DNA from: Glycocaulis albus
Lineage (GTDB): Bacteria; Pseudomonadota; Alphaproteobacteria; Caulobacterales; Maricaulaceae
Direction: 5' to 3'
Assembly (NCBI RefSeq): GCF_014639075.1
Contig: NZ_BMFS01000010.1
Span: 1-64,000 of the forward strand
DNA: 64,000 bases
The position numbers were made by a program, and so were the translations under genes. How positions within the stretch are numbered: the first letter of the stretch is position 1; every line of letters begins with the position of its first letter. This document shows positions 25,663-34,410 of the stretch, piece after piece. Below the pieces are notes generated by a model, which saw nothing but the letters and a program-made list of their open reading frames with translations, did not search any database and had not been told where the DNA came from.

Positions 25663-26391
25663 TCAACCCGAGTGTTTTTTGCGAAGAAAACCCAATGCTT
25701 CACCAAGACCTTTGACTGTACCTTTTGCATACTCCGCCCCCTCCACGACGAGGGTTGCACCACCGGTTAAAAGCGCAAACGCCCCAGAAACGCAGAGCTT
25801 GCCCGCCTTATCGCCAGCTCCCTTAATAAAAGCGTCTATAAATATTTTAAATTCGCTATTGTGTGTTTTATCAGATGGATAGGACTGCAAACCCCCAATT
25901 GTCTTCTTAGCTTCTTCGCGCTCATTCTCATCCAGTACTTCAAATGCCAATCTCAGGAACTTTTCGCCTGAAAGTCTCAATATCGCACTATTGAAAGACG
26001 TGTCCACAATGGCAAACTGCGATCTTAGTATCCTCTCAGCATATCCTCTAAGAACGGCATCATCGACCTGGACCATCACCATGCTGTTATCCGATTTAAG
26101 AACTTCCGCATGCTTCAACACTTCACGCAGCTGTTTGCTAAGTTCGACGTCCTCACCGGCTTCGCGAAACGATAGCTCATCCCGCAGGCTGCGGATTTTT
26201 CTTTTGGTCGTCCGCAATTTTCGAGCGACATCGAAATCGGTGAGATGGCTGAAATCTTTCGCGTGTTTGTGAAGTAGTTTCAGCACGAGGAGATCAATTT
26301 CGCGCTTTGTTAGCGCGCCAAAACCAACCGCGATATACTGCTCAACAAATGCTTTTGCGAAATTGCCTGCTTCACTCTCTGTCTCGAACAT
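25663..26391 (-). CDS. Unknown protein with possible N-terminal HTH (242 aa)
   Basis: Residues 25-75 (LTKREIDLLVLKLLHKHAKD, then DVARKLRTTKRKIRSLRDEL) read like a helix-turn-helix or winged helix. The C-terminus has one hydrophobic helix (LCVSGAFALLTGGATLVVEG) followed by a basic tail. No family recognised. Composition is more AT-rich than the conjugation genes. It lies 200 nt downstream of the 1375-aa gene on the same strand, so co-transcription is possible. The island location suggests defence, which is inference. Confidence 0.7.
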   Translation of the reverse strand: MFETESEAGNFAKAFVEQYIAVGFGALTKREIDLLVLKLLHKHAKDFSHLTDFDVARKLRTTKRKIRSLRDELSFREAGEDVELSKQLREVLKHAEVLKSDNSMVMVQVDDAVLRGYAERILRSQFAIVDTSFNSAILRLSGEKFLRLAFEVLDENEREEAKKTIGGLQSYPSDKTHNSEFKIFIDAFIKGAGDKAGKLCVSGAFALLTGGATLVVEGAEYAKGTVKGLGEALGFLRKKHSG

Positions 26392-26590
26392 GTGTCACCG
26401 CCTTCCCCCTTGAAACTTAGGGTTTCTAGGGAACACACCGATACTGCGGTTGGCAAGGCAAACTGCCCCACACGGTCCCAGCTTTCACCCGGCCGTTGCG
26501 CAGGTCCCCGGTTGATCTGCTCTGCTCCCGAAAAACTCGATCGTCTGAGACTGGCGTCTTCCGCTCGTGACCCAGTCCTCAGGTGCGCGC

Positions 26591-29500
26591 CTATCGAAGA
26601 CGCTTGCGGATATCCGCCTCAGAATCATGCCAGTTCGCGTCACGGGTATACGACTCAGACATTTGGTCCAGGACATGGGTAGCGGTAAAGGGATGAGTGT
26701 AACGGATGGCATTGGCCCAGCCCTTATATCGTGTCGCCAACTCCCGCTCTTGTTGGCCACCCTCCCCACGCCAGGTCACACCCCGGCGATTATATTTGCC
26801 GGTTGTGAAGCCACTACACATGGCCTCGGACTGTACGAGCTCCATAACGTCTCTTACCGCTTCGCATGGCCATACACCGTCCTCGCCGTCCGGTGACGCA
26901 GATAGCAGCTGCCCAATGGAATGGTCGGTCATTTCCAAACGACTGATCTCTTCGCCGATCTTTCTCGCCGTTTCGACCCACTTGATGAGCTTCTGGGAGC
27001 TAAGATTACCTTCGTCATCATGGCAAGGGAGTCGCTTGAGCCTATCGATCAGCTGATAGCCTCGCTCAGCGAAGAATTGTTCCCGGCCAGGCTCAATGCG
27101 CCAAGGCTCTTCGTCTTCTCCCCCGTCATCGCGGCGAAAAGCCCAAGCTACCGCCTGGACGAAGAATTCCGGATGGGCCTCAATATATTTTTCCAGATTC
27201 GGAATTCCGCGACCTCGTGATCCGCCCCTGTCAGAGAGTATCTCTAGGTAAGCAAATTCGAGCTCCGCCTTCTGATCTACCGTGTAATCACGCGACTCCT
27301 GAATTATCTCGAACGCGCTCGCGATGTCGTAGTGTGAGAGCTGGTACTCGCCAGGGCGATCATTACCCCCTTCGCGCGCCATAGCCGAAAGAAGCTCAAA
27401 CAAGACCTTAACGTTCAGCTCATCGCGTTGAAATCTTGAGTAAGCGAAAGCAGCGCGGGGGCGGCCCGCATCCATTAAATGCTTAACGCCTTCTTGCAAT
27501 TCAGCGCCGTTTGCGCGCCCGCTCGGTATGACACTTAACCAGTACTTGTCGCGTTCGGCAGAGGGGCATTCATCCAAGAATTGCCAATTTGCCCGATCAA
27601 ATGGGGCCAGCTTCAGCAGCGCAACTCGATGCCGCTCTCCCGCCTTCTTCAAGACTCTTTTGATCAGCGATGTACGCTTTGTTACATCTTCCATCGAATG
27701 TAGCACTGCACTAACCAAGTTTCGTTTGGCCGTCGGCAGCTCACCGTGCTCATCAGAGATCAGCTTTATGAGAAAGTCAGCCAGTTCGTCTCCTTGGAGG
27801 ATCCGTTTTGAGATCAGCCAGCCGATTTCCCATGCTGCGTCACCCATGCAGGCGAATTCTATGATGCCCTCGGTCCCGCGTTCCTGCAGGATTTCGTTCA
27901 AAGCATTTGTGCGCAGTCTTGAGATGCGCTCATCGCGCTCGCGAATGTCCAGTTTCTCATCGTAAATTTCCTCCGCGGACTCATCGACCCAAGATGTCCG
28001 GAACAACCACCCATGTTTCGCGAACAGATCTTCTGGTTCCAAAGCCTCGTACGCTTTCTGCGCCGCCCTCCGTATTTTTTCGTGATCAGTCCGCTTGTTC
28101 TTCCGCGCCGCCCTCCATGACATCACGGTCACACGTATGCGTTCCCGCAACCATGCCTTGTCCTCTTCCCCGGCACCCGCTTCAGCCCAAGCGTGGATGC
28201 TCTCCCATACACGCTCTTGGTCTTTGCTCGTCAAACCATCAATACGCTCAACGAGGTCAGAAAGCGTATCGCCGTCATGCGAGGGCCAGGACAGTGCCAA
28301 ATCGACCATCGCCCGAACAAACTTCTGAACTGGCTCCCACGACTTTTCCGGCTCACCGTGTCCAAATCCATCCGGGCGCCAAGTGGGCTTATGCGAATAG
28401 CTACCTGTCTGTGAATAGTTCTCGAACTGGGCGACGCCAATTTGCCAAGCGATCGTCGGATGCCTAGTGGCCAAGGCTTTGACCATCTCTATTCGCTGCC
28501 CCACCGTCGCAGATGTCTGCGGCATCCACGACCGGAATATTGATTGAAGTGAATTTATGGGCTTGTTCGCCCAGTTGTCGTTGATCTCGACTTCAGCCAA
28601 GCGAGCGAGAATGAATACGGCTCTAGGGAACGTCTCCACGTTCCAAGCAAGTCCTTCAAGCGCCCAAAGCAACCCTGTCCGTGCACAGCCGCCTCCGAAA
28701 ATTCCGGCAACTGCAGGCCGCATCAATCCGAGGGTGGCTGAAGCCTGGGACCGCAGATCTCTTTCCAAGATGTCAAGAAATTCGTCCGGCGCTGCTTCTG
28801 CATAGATGGGCAGGTCACGCTCGTTCGCTTCAAGTTTTCTTGGGTCTAGGGTCTTGCCGTCGCTCGTGAGCAGTTCCCGCACGACGAGCACGGCCTGCAG
28901 CCCACAATCGATACCCAGCCGCCCCCCGAAGAGCTTCTCACCATGTACTGAGAGCAGCACGAGACTTTCTGCTACACCGCTCCTAAGGGCCCCCGAAAAA
29001 TCTCTAGATTTTCCGCGCATTGATGCCAGCCAGCGGTCTTCCTCGGGAAGGTCGAGCGCCGGGTCATCTTCACCCAGGATCAACCGCGCCATGTCGAAGA
29101 ACCGCTCGAGGTCCTTTGCCGTGATCCAATTTCTTACTGCAAAGAGGGCGTCAATCTTAGAGACCAGCCCGCGGTAGCTCCCGACCATCCAAATGGGTGC
29201 GTCGTCCTGAGCGCTTAGAGCATGACAATCGCGCTCCAGGCGCTCATATGAACCCTCACCCGCGATGAAGCACATCGCCTCACAATCCCATGAGGTCTTG
29301 GAGTCCCATGCGCCGACGAGCGCCAAAGGGACAAGCGCCTTTGCCAACGCCGCATCTTCAGACCAGCGGGGCTTTCGTACAGCCTCTACCATAGAAAGCC
29401 GCCGTCTGAGGACAGTAAGCGACCGGCCGCTTTCAGTCTCTAACATTTGAATCTCGTCGCGTGCCTTTCCCATTTCTGATAGCGCTCGCTCGAACGCGAT

Positions 29501-30718
29501 GCTCCCGAGAGGCTCCAGTACGACGTCCGGATCCTTTGACGCCGCATTACGCGAGTAGACCATGATCGTATGGATCGATGTGACATGAGGTGCGAGTTCG
29601 AGTTGAACGTCGTGATCACTCGCGACGGCTATTATCTCAGCTATGGACGAAGCCACCTTCTTGAAGGCGCCCGGCTTGTCGAAAATGATGATCTGGTCTC
29701 TGTAGCGACCAAGAGTCTCATGGTGAGGAGAGATAAGTGCCGACAAGAACGCAAATGCTTCATCGACGGAGTCGGCTACCAAAACAAATGGGCGCTTCGG
29801 CGGCTCTTTGAGGTACTTTAAGATCGCCCTTTCGCCCGCGTCGATCGCTGTATCGAATAGTCTCGGCGTTAACGGCGGATCTGATACCTCAGCCCAATCT
29901 GCCCAGACTTTATCCAGTGACCGAACATCTGACTTCGCGCGATCTGTCTCGTTCGCGAACCAAGCTTGACCAGGTATTGATTGCTCCAACCATTGTTCGA
30001 GGTCGCTTCGGTCATAAGCGCGAACCTCCTTCCAAAGTTTCTTCAATCTCTGATCTTCTGCCCACTTGTCTTTGCCAGCCCATTTGCGTGGGGTGACAAA
30101 AATAAAGGTAGTCTCGGCGCGCTCAGCAGTCGTGGAGGCGGTCAAGCTCTTTGAAAAGTCACGGTCCGCCTTACCCTTAACTTCCATATCTACGCCAAAC
30201 TCCCAGCCGGTCTTGCCCGCCGGAACCCAAGGCGTCCCTTGTGAAGCTTGCGTCCACCCGTCCCATCCAGGTCTTTCGCCGTCTTCGTTCCCCGGAAAGT
30301 CGCTCTCTGTGAGGTCAATGCCTGTCGAGTTAACGAGCGTCCGAATGAAGACCGCCAATCTAGTACGCGCGGAGTGATTATTGGTCGCCCAGTCTTCGAT
30401 CTCAGTAGCCTTGATCGCCAAAAACGGAGGGACGTAGCGGCGCGCCGTCGTAGGCGCGCCTTTCTGCTCGGCCTCATACGCATCAAATGCGGCTTGTTGT
30501 TCGAGAAGCTCCCGCGTGGGGACCCCAAATGCGCGTTCAATCCGCGACGCCATCTCTGGAGTGACGTCGGCGTTGCCATTTAAGAAATTTGAGAGCGCGG
30601 GTCGGCCAACGCCGACGAGTTTGGCCGCCTCAGTGACCGAGAGACCTTTTGGCTCAAGGGCTCTTCGCCGAACAAATTCGCCAGGGTGGAGTCCGGCATA
30701 TTTGGGTGAGTTGGCCAT
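26591..30718 (-). CDS. HigA-like HTH fused to nuclease-like domain and long helical region (1375 aa)
   Basis: GGAG lies eight bases before the ATG. Residues 8-75 form a HigA-type XRE domain (GLHPGEFVRRRALEPKGLSV, then RPALSNFLNGNADVTPEMAS). Residues 100-255 resemble a PD-(D/E)xK nuclease: GWEFGVDMEVKGKADRDF holds a candidate Glu173...Lys181, followed by TTFIFVTPRKWAGKDKW and DRSDLEQWLEQSIPGQAWF. Around 305 ADSVDEAFAFLSAL follows, where related large proteins have a nucleotide-binding domain, but no clear P-loop is seen. About 1000 residues of helical solenoid end the protein. An antitoxin-like HTH on a giant nuclease-like effector suggests a self-regulated defence protein; this is inference. 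Exact family unknown. Confidence 0.8.
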   Translation of the reverse strand: MANSPKYAGLHPGEFVRRRALEPKGLSVTEAAKLVGVGRPALSNFLNGNADVTPEMASRIERAFGVPTRELLEQQAAFDAYEAEQKGAPTTARRYVPPFLAIKATEIEDWATNNHSARTRLAVFIRTLVNSTGIDLTESDFPGNEDGERPGWDGWTQASQGTPWVPAGKTGWEFGVDMEVKGKADRDFSKSLTASTTAERAETTFIFVTPRKWAGKDKWAEDQRLKKLWKEVRAYDRSDLEQWLEQSIPGQAWFANETDRAKSDVRSLDKVWADWAEVSDPPLTPRLFDTAIDAGERAILKYLKEPPKRPFVLVADSVDEAFAFLSALISPHHETLGRYRDQIIIFDKPGAFKKVASSIAEIIAVASDHDVQLELAPHVTSIHTIMVYSRNAASKDPDVVLEPLGSIAFERALSEMGKARDEIQMLETESGRSLTVLRRRLSMVEAVRKPRWSEDAALAKALVPLALVGAWDSKTSWDCEAMCFIAGEGSYERLERDCHALSAQDDAPIWMVGSYRGLVSKIDALFAVRNWITAKDLERFFDMARLILGEDDPALDLPEEDRWLASMRGKSRDFSGALRSGVAESLVLLSVHGEKLFGGRLGIDCGLQAVLVVRELLTSDGKTLDPRKLEANERDLPIYAEAAPDEFLDILERDLRSQASATLGLMRPAVAGIFGGGCARTGLLWALEGLAWNVETFPRAVFILARLAEVEINDNWANKPINSLQSIFRSWMPQTSATVGQRIEMVKALATRHPTIAWQIGVAQFENYSQTGSYSHKPTWRPDGFGHGEPEKSWEPVQKFVRAMVDLALSWPSHDGDTLSDLVERIDGLTSKDQERVWESIHAWAEAGAGEEDKAWLRERIRVTVMSWRAARKNKRTDHEKIRRAAQKAYEALEPEDLFAKHGWLFRTSWVDESAEEIYDEKLDIRERDERISRLRTNALNEILQERGTEGIIEFACMGDAAWEIGWLISKRILQGDELADFLIKLISDEHGELPTAKRNLVSAVLHSMEDVTKRTSLIKRVLKKAGERHRVALLKLAPFDRANWQFLDECPSAERDKYWLSVIPSGRANGAELQEGVKHLMDAGRPRAAFAYSRFQRDELNVKVLFELLSAMAREGGNDRPGEYQLSHYDIASAFEIIQESRDYTVDQKAELEFAYLEILSDRGGSRGRGIPNLEKYIEAHPEFFVQAVAWAFRRDDGGEDEEPWRIEPGREQFFAERGYQLIDRLKRLPCHDDEGNLSSQKLIKWVETARKIGEEISRLEMTDHSIGQLLSASPDGEDGVWPCEAVRDVMELVQSEAMCSGFTTGKYNRRGVTWRGEGGQQERELATRYKGWANAIRYTHPFTATHVLDQMSESYTRDANWHDSEADIRKRLR

Positions 30719-30759
30719 AACGTCATCTCCATGTTGCTGACATCATAGCGCAGGAGCAT

Positions 30760-30773
30760 GTGTTGCGCAACAC
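30760..30773. promoter_or_regulatory. Perfect 14-nt palindrome, candidate operator
   Basis: GTGTTGCGCAACAC is fully self-complementary and lies about 40 nt upstream of the start of the 1375-aa HTH protein. A further TGTTGC half-site lies at 30733-30738. HigA-type HTH proteins usually repress their own promoter at such palindromes. Confidence 0.6.
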
Positions 30774-30884
30774 GCTACACTTTACTCTTTTTGTTCCGAT
30801 TGCAGGCTGTGTTCGACAAACCAAGGGGCGGTCTCCCAAGGCGCGTCGATCGGCCAATTCGCCATCTTCGCAGAACAGCAAATA

Positions 30885-30913
30885 TTGACACTTCGGCGAA
30901 TATTCGCTATTTT
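30885..30913 (+). promoter_or_regulatory. Sigma70-type promoter with embedded palindrome for the AbiE-like pair
   Basis: TTGACA (30885-30890), 17-nt spacer, TATTTT (30908-30913). The spacer contains the perfect palindrome GCGAATATTCGC (30896-30907), directly abutting the -10. A repressor bound there would block the promoter; AbiEi antitoxins are known autorepressors. Confidence 0.75.
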
Positions 30914-30946
30914 TAGCATATTCACTGAGCAGCGAAAACGGCAGAA

Positions 30947-32044
30947 ATGGCAGGTTTTGAGGGCTACAGATTTGAAAGGGAAACGACCGAACGGCTTTTG
31001 GAGGCTCTTCGGAAGCTGCCGGACGCGCAGGTAAGCGTTCCTGTTATGCAGCCGGCGCCCTTGGGCGACCGGCAGATAGACGCCGAAATCGAAGTCAGCA
31101 CAGGGGGCAAGACATACGTCCTGCTCATCGAAATCAAAAGGTCGGTATATCCACGGGATGCCCAGCAGGTGCTTTGGCAGCTTGATCGCTATATGGCGGC
31201 GGGTAACACCGAGCGCAAGAAACAACTGGTTCCGCTGCTCGCTGCTGAATCGATCTCGCCCGGCGCCAAAGACCTCCTCAAGAGCGAGAATTGCGGATTC
31301 TTTGACACGGGCGGAAGCCTCTTCATCCCTGCGCGCGGCGCTTATGTCTATATCGAAAAGCCGCCTCCGAAGACCCTTCAGAAAACGGTACGCGGCCTGT
31401 TCAGGGGGAAGCGCTCGCAGGTTCTTCACGCGCTGCTGATGCGACACAACGACTGGTTCGGCGTGAAGGAGCTATCGGAGCTGGCCGAAGTGTCGCCCGC
31501 GACGGTTTCCGAGACGCTCACGGCGCTTGAGCGCTTTGAGTGGCTGACCGTGAAAGGGCAAGGCCCTTCCAAGGAACGCAGGCTCACCGATCCCGGCGTA
31601 CTGCTGGACGAGTGGCAGAAACAGACGCTCGCGGCGCGGCGCCAAAGCTACCGTAGGTTCTACCTGCCCTCGCACGATCCGGAGGCGATAGCCCGCCGGC
31701 TTGCCGATGCCTGCGAACACCTCGATCTTGAGTACGTCCTGACCGAGCAAAGCGCGGCACAGGCCTATGCACCGTACCTTACCTCTGTATCGCGCGTGAC
31801 CTGCCGTTTGCTCTCCGGCCGCCGGGCCAACGACCTCTATGCGGACCTGGAAGCAAGGCCGGTGAATGAAGGCGCGAATCTCGATGTCATAGAGACCCGT
31901 TCGCGCGGAGAGTTTCTGTTCCGGGAACGGGTCGGAAATCTTTGGCTCGCAAGCCCCGTGCAGGTCTATCTCGACCTGCTGCGCAGCGGCGGGCGCGGAA
32001 AGGAAATGGCCGAACACCTGCGGCAGGAAAGGATTGGCTTCTGA
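30947..32044 (+). CDS. AbiEi-like antitoxin with N-terminal nuclease-like domain (365 aa)
   Basis: Residues 1-130 look like a PD-(D/E)xK fold: GDRQIDAEIEV (Asp45), then VLLIEIKRSVYP (Glu62, Lys64), then AQQVLWQLDRY. Residues 155-215 form a winged helix (GVKELSELAEVSPATVSETL, then TALERFEWLTVKG). The C-terminal part (AAQAYAPYLTSVSRVTCRLL, then ending LYADLEARPVNEGANLDVIE) matches AbiEi-type C-domains. The gene is followed with a 1-nt overlap by a nucleotidyltransferase-type gene, the standard type IV toxin-antitoxin order. Function: transcriptional repressor and antitoxin; whether the nuclease-like fold is active is unknown. Confidence 0.85.
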   Translation: MAGFEGYRFERETTERLLEALRKLPDAQVSVPVMQPAPLGDRQIDAEIEVSTGGKTYVLLIEIKRSVYPRDAQQVLWQLDRYMAAGNTERKKQLVPLLAAESISPGAKDLLKSENCGFFDTGGSLFIPARGAYVYIEKPPPKTLQKTVRGLFRGKRSQVLHALLMRHNDWFGVKELSELAEVSPATVSETLTALERFEWLTVKGQGPSKERRLTDPGVLLDEWQKQTLAARRQSYRRFYLPSHDPEAIARRLADACEHLDLEYVLTEQSAAQAYAPYLTSVSRVTCRLLSGRRANDLYADLEARPVNEGANLDVIETRSRGEFLFRERVGNLWLASPVQVYLDLLRSGGRGKEMAEHLRQERIGF

Positions 32045-32937
32045 TGAACAAACCCGCTCAGGCCAGCGGCTATAAACAAGAGGTCACGGAGAACTGCGAA
32101 CGGGTTCTCGTGACGCTGCTGCGCGGCCTCGGCCCGTGGAAAAATTCGGTTTACCTCGTGGGCGGTCTCACACCGCGCTATCTCATCAAGGCAAGGCCGC
32201 CGGAGGTTCCTGCCCACGCGGGAACGGGCGATGTCGACATCGTCGTTGAGCTGCAAATGCTGGCCGACACCGAGGCCTATCACTCGCTTGAGGAGAACTT
32301 CAAAAAGCTCGGTTTCGAGCGTGGCGAGAATCTGAAAGGTGAGAAGGTCTCCTGGCGTTGGCAGGCCAACACAGAGAGCGGGGCGACAACTATTTTGGAA
32401 CTGCTGGCCGATGACCCGAAGCTGGTTGGCGGCAAGGTTCAGCCGCTGCCGACCGAAGGAAACATTTCCGCGCTCAACATTCCTCATTCCTCCATGGTCT
32501 TCGACCATCACGAAACCAAGGAGATCAGCGCGGAATTGCTTGGAGATGACGGCAACGCGACAGAAACCATACGGCACGCGGACATCGTCAGCTTCGTTTG
32601 TCTAAAGGCCTTCGCGCTCGACCAGCGGCACGAGCGCAAGGACGCGCATGATCTTGTTTACTGCCTCAAACATTATGAGGGCGGGCCAGAGGCCGCCGCG
32701 AAGGCATTTGCAGCTGCGCTGGGAGGCAAGCACAGGGAAGCCGTCGGGACTGCCCTGCACATCCTAGGCAAACGTTTCGCTGATGACGAAAGGTCCGAGG
32801 GCTATCTGAAAGACGGGCCGGTTGCGGCCGCAAAATTCGAGCTGGGAGGTGATGCCGAGACAAGGGAAGAACGCACATTGCGCCAGCGCGACGCTAGCCA
32901 CCTCGTGATGCAACTGCTGCGGGGGATCGACCGTTAG
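32044..32937 (+). CDS. AbiEii-like nucleotidyltransferase toxin candidate (297 aa)
   Basis: The ATG at 32044 overlaps the stop of the AbiEi-like gene. The nucleotidyltransferase core is visible: VYLVGGLTPRYLI, then the metal-binding pair in GTGDVDIVVELQ. A later KAFALDQRHERKDAHDLVYC motif (Lys, Arg, KD-hD) is typical of the NTase fold in type IV systems. Toxins of this group (AbiEii, MenT type) transfer nucleotides to tRNA or other targets. The C-terminal 80 residues are helical. A perfect hairpin overlaps the stop. Confidence 0.85.
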   Translation: MNKPAQASGYKQEVTENCERVLVTLLRGLGPWKNSVYLVGGLTPRYLIKARPPEVPAHAGTGDVDIVVELQMLADTEAYHSLEENFKKLGFERGENLKGEKVSWRWQANTESGATTILELLADDPKLVGGKVQPLPTEGNISALNIPHSSMVFDHHETKEISAELLGDDGNATETIRHADIVSFVCLKAFALDQRHERKDAHDLVYCLKHYEGGPEAAAKAFAAALGGKHREAVGTALHILGKRFADDERSEGYLKDGPVAAAKFELGGDAETREERTLRQRDASHLVMQLLRGIDR

Positions 32938-32958
32938 TCTAGCGGATGACTAACGGTC
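32929..32958. terminator. Perfect 11-bp hairpin at the end of the AbiE-like operon
   Basis: GACCGTTAGTC / GACTAACGGTC with an 8-nt loop, overlapping the TAG stop. It is followed by AAAAAA on the plus strand instead of a T-run, so its terminator strength is doubtful. Confidence 0.5.
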
Positions 32959-33032
32959 AAAAAATGGGAGTCGATGTACTTGCGCTGAGTGAAAACCGAA
33001 GATAAGTACACCTTTAGCCCACGATCAGCGGC

Positions 33033-33173
33033 CTACCAGAACCACCTTAAAGCAAGCGCTACTATGATCGCGATAGCGGCCGCGCCATAAAACAACGCGC
33101 CTGGCAGCCATGGGCGCATTTCCTTGCCGGTAGGTGGCGGCTGCTGGTGATTGCCCTCGCCCCAATAATTCAT
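33033..33173 (-). CDS. Small single-span membrane protein (46 aa)
   Basis: The product starts MNYWGEGNHQQPPPTGKEMR, then has a hydrophobic helix (LPGALFYGAAAIAIIVALAL) and ends RWFW. A weak purine stretch precedes the ATG at 33173. Build and size recall the 57-aa protein at 24289-24462: polar Pro-rich N-terminus and a C-terminal membrane helix. No family recognised. Confidence 0.5.
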   Translation of the reverse strand: MNYWGEGNHQQPPPTGKEMRPWLPGALFYGAAAIAIIVALALRWFW

Positions 33174-33260
33174 CGTCAGAAACCGCCTACATGAGTTAAC
33201 CAATCAGGCCATCTTAGTGGCCGTAAGGGACTTCGAGCAATCATCCCGGCGTGAATCTGC

Positions 33261-33950
33261 TCATAGGGCGAAAATCTGTTTGGTTCTGCAATTGCGCACC
33301 TTGTCGACGCGCGTGCCGTCCCAGTGATAATCGTAATGATCGGCTTGTACGGGAACGGTCATCAGATCAGGCCAGAAGATGGCAGCACACTCAGCTCCAG
33401 GGCACCTTGCGCTGTTGTAGACGATTCCGTTGGAGCCGTTGGCGCGAAGAGTCTGCGCGAGTGCCTGCGACGGCAGGTAATCCTCTGGATCATGGAATTG
33501 CGGATGCGCGCGGGCGTCATGCAATTCGAGATTCAGGGGGGTTGTCAGGGCGCGAAACTGTGATGTCCAGCCGGGCTCTTCCGCGCTGCTGGCCATTGTC
33601 AAAGCGTGATAGTGAGCGACTTCCCGGATAGCCGCTTCCTCGCTGCTGGCCGCGCTGTAGACACCATAGGTGCCGTCCGTAAAGCGTCCCGGCCGGTCCG
33701 TGCTGACATGGACGAAGGGTGCCATGAGGTAGCTGGCTCCGTTCCCCCCTACCCTTCGGTTGGCCGGAACCAGCTGCAACCGGCCGATATGCTCCCAAAT
33801 GCGGGGATTGGTCTTGGATTCTGCTGAAGCTAGCGCCTCCCAGTCGGCCGGGTCGGCAATATCTTCGAAGAGGTCAATCGGAGGGTAGATCGAGCGAATG
33901 ATGCGGTATGTGTGCTGCCAATGCACCGGCACTTCGGCGAGCGTCACCAT
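33261..33950 (-). CDS. RES-domain toxin (NAD+-degrading type, 229 aa)
   Basis: RES landmarks appear in order: the first Arg and Tyr in TYRIIRSIYP, the Glu region in GVYSAASSEEAAIREVAHYH, and the Ser of GSNGIVYNSARCPGAE. RES toxins deplete cellular NAD+. The ATG lies in the TGATG overlap with the upstream Xre antitoxin gene, as usual for res-xre operons. An additional GTG one codon upstream is less likely. Family assignment is firm. Confidence 0.92.
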   Translation of the reverse strand: MVTLAEVPVHWQHTYRIIRSIYPPIDLFEDIADPADWEALASAESKTNPRIWEHIGRLQLVPANRRVGGNGASYLMAPFVHVSTDRPGRFTDGTYGVYSAASSEEAAIREVAHYHALTMASSAEEPGWTSQFRALTTPLNLELHDARAHPQFHDPEDYLPSQALAQTLRANGSNGIVYNSARCPGAECAAIFWPDLMTVPVQADHYDYHWDGTRVDKVRNCRTKQIFAL

Positions 33951-34360
33951 CACCAGCCGCTGCGCTCGGCATCCAGATACTCGCGTACGCGCGCGAGTGA
34001 GAAGATGTCGCCTTGCGCCATGATTTCGACAGGTGCGCGCTCCCCGAAGACCTGATTGGGTTTTTTCACCCAGGCATAGCCTCGTGCGGGATCAGTAAAG
34101 AGGTATCGCAAGCCCTTGTGGATACCCATGAGCAATGAGAGCCGCGTAGCCAGATCGCGGTCGATACGGCCAGTTTCGCCCTGCTTCCAGCGGGAATAGG
34201 TACGTGGTGACATGCCGCCGAGAATTTCGCGGGCCTCAGCGTCGTTCAGCTCCCATTTGCGGAACAGCTTGACGGCCGCACGTGCGAGTGCGCCAGCTTC
34301 GTCTTCCGTGATGCGCGGGTGATCTGGTGCCGCCCGGGTGCGCCGTAGTTCTTCAAGCAT
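33950..34360 (-). CDS. Xre/MbcA/ParS-type antitoxin (136 aa)
   Basis: The ATG at 34360 is preceded by GGAGG at five bases; an upstream in-frame start at 34381 has none. An N-terminal Xre-like HTH (EDEAGALARAAVKLFRKWEL, then REILGGMSPRTYSRWKQGET) is followed by the DUF2384 toxin-binding region (GLRYLFTDPARGYAWVKKPN, then VFGERAPVEIMAQGD). This pairs with the RES toxin, which overlaps its stop. Confidence 0.92.
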   Translation of the reverse strand: MLEELRRTRAAPDHPRITEDEAGALARAAVKLFRKWELNDAEAREILGGMSPRTYSRWKQGETGRIDRDLATRLSLLMGIHKGLRYLFTDPARGYAWVKKPNQVFGERAPVEIMAQGDIFSLARVREYLDAERSGW

Positions 34361-34410
34361 CGAAACCTCCCTTTGGCGCAAACTAGCTCAATGCCCGCCA
34401 AATGGCAAGA

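Noticed and set aside
30782-31447. 221-codon minus-strand frame
   Set aside because: Antisense to the AbiEi-like gene, which has a clear promoter, domains and an overlapping partner; the antisense frame is not protein-like.
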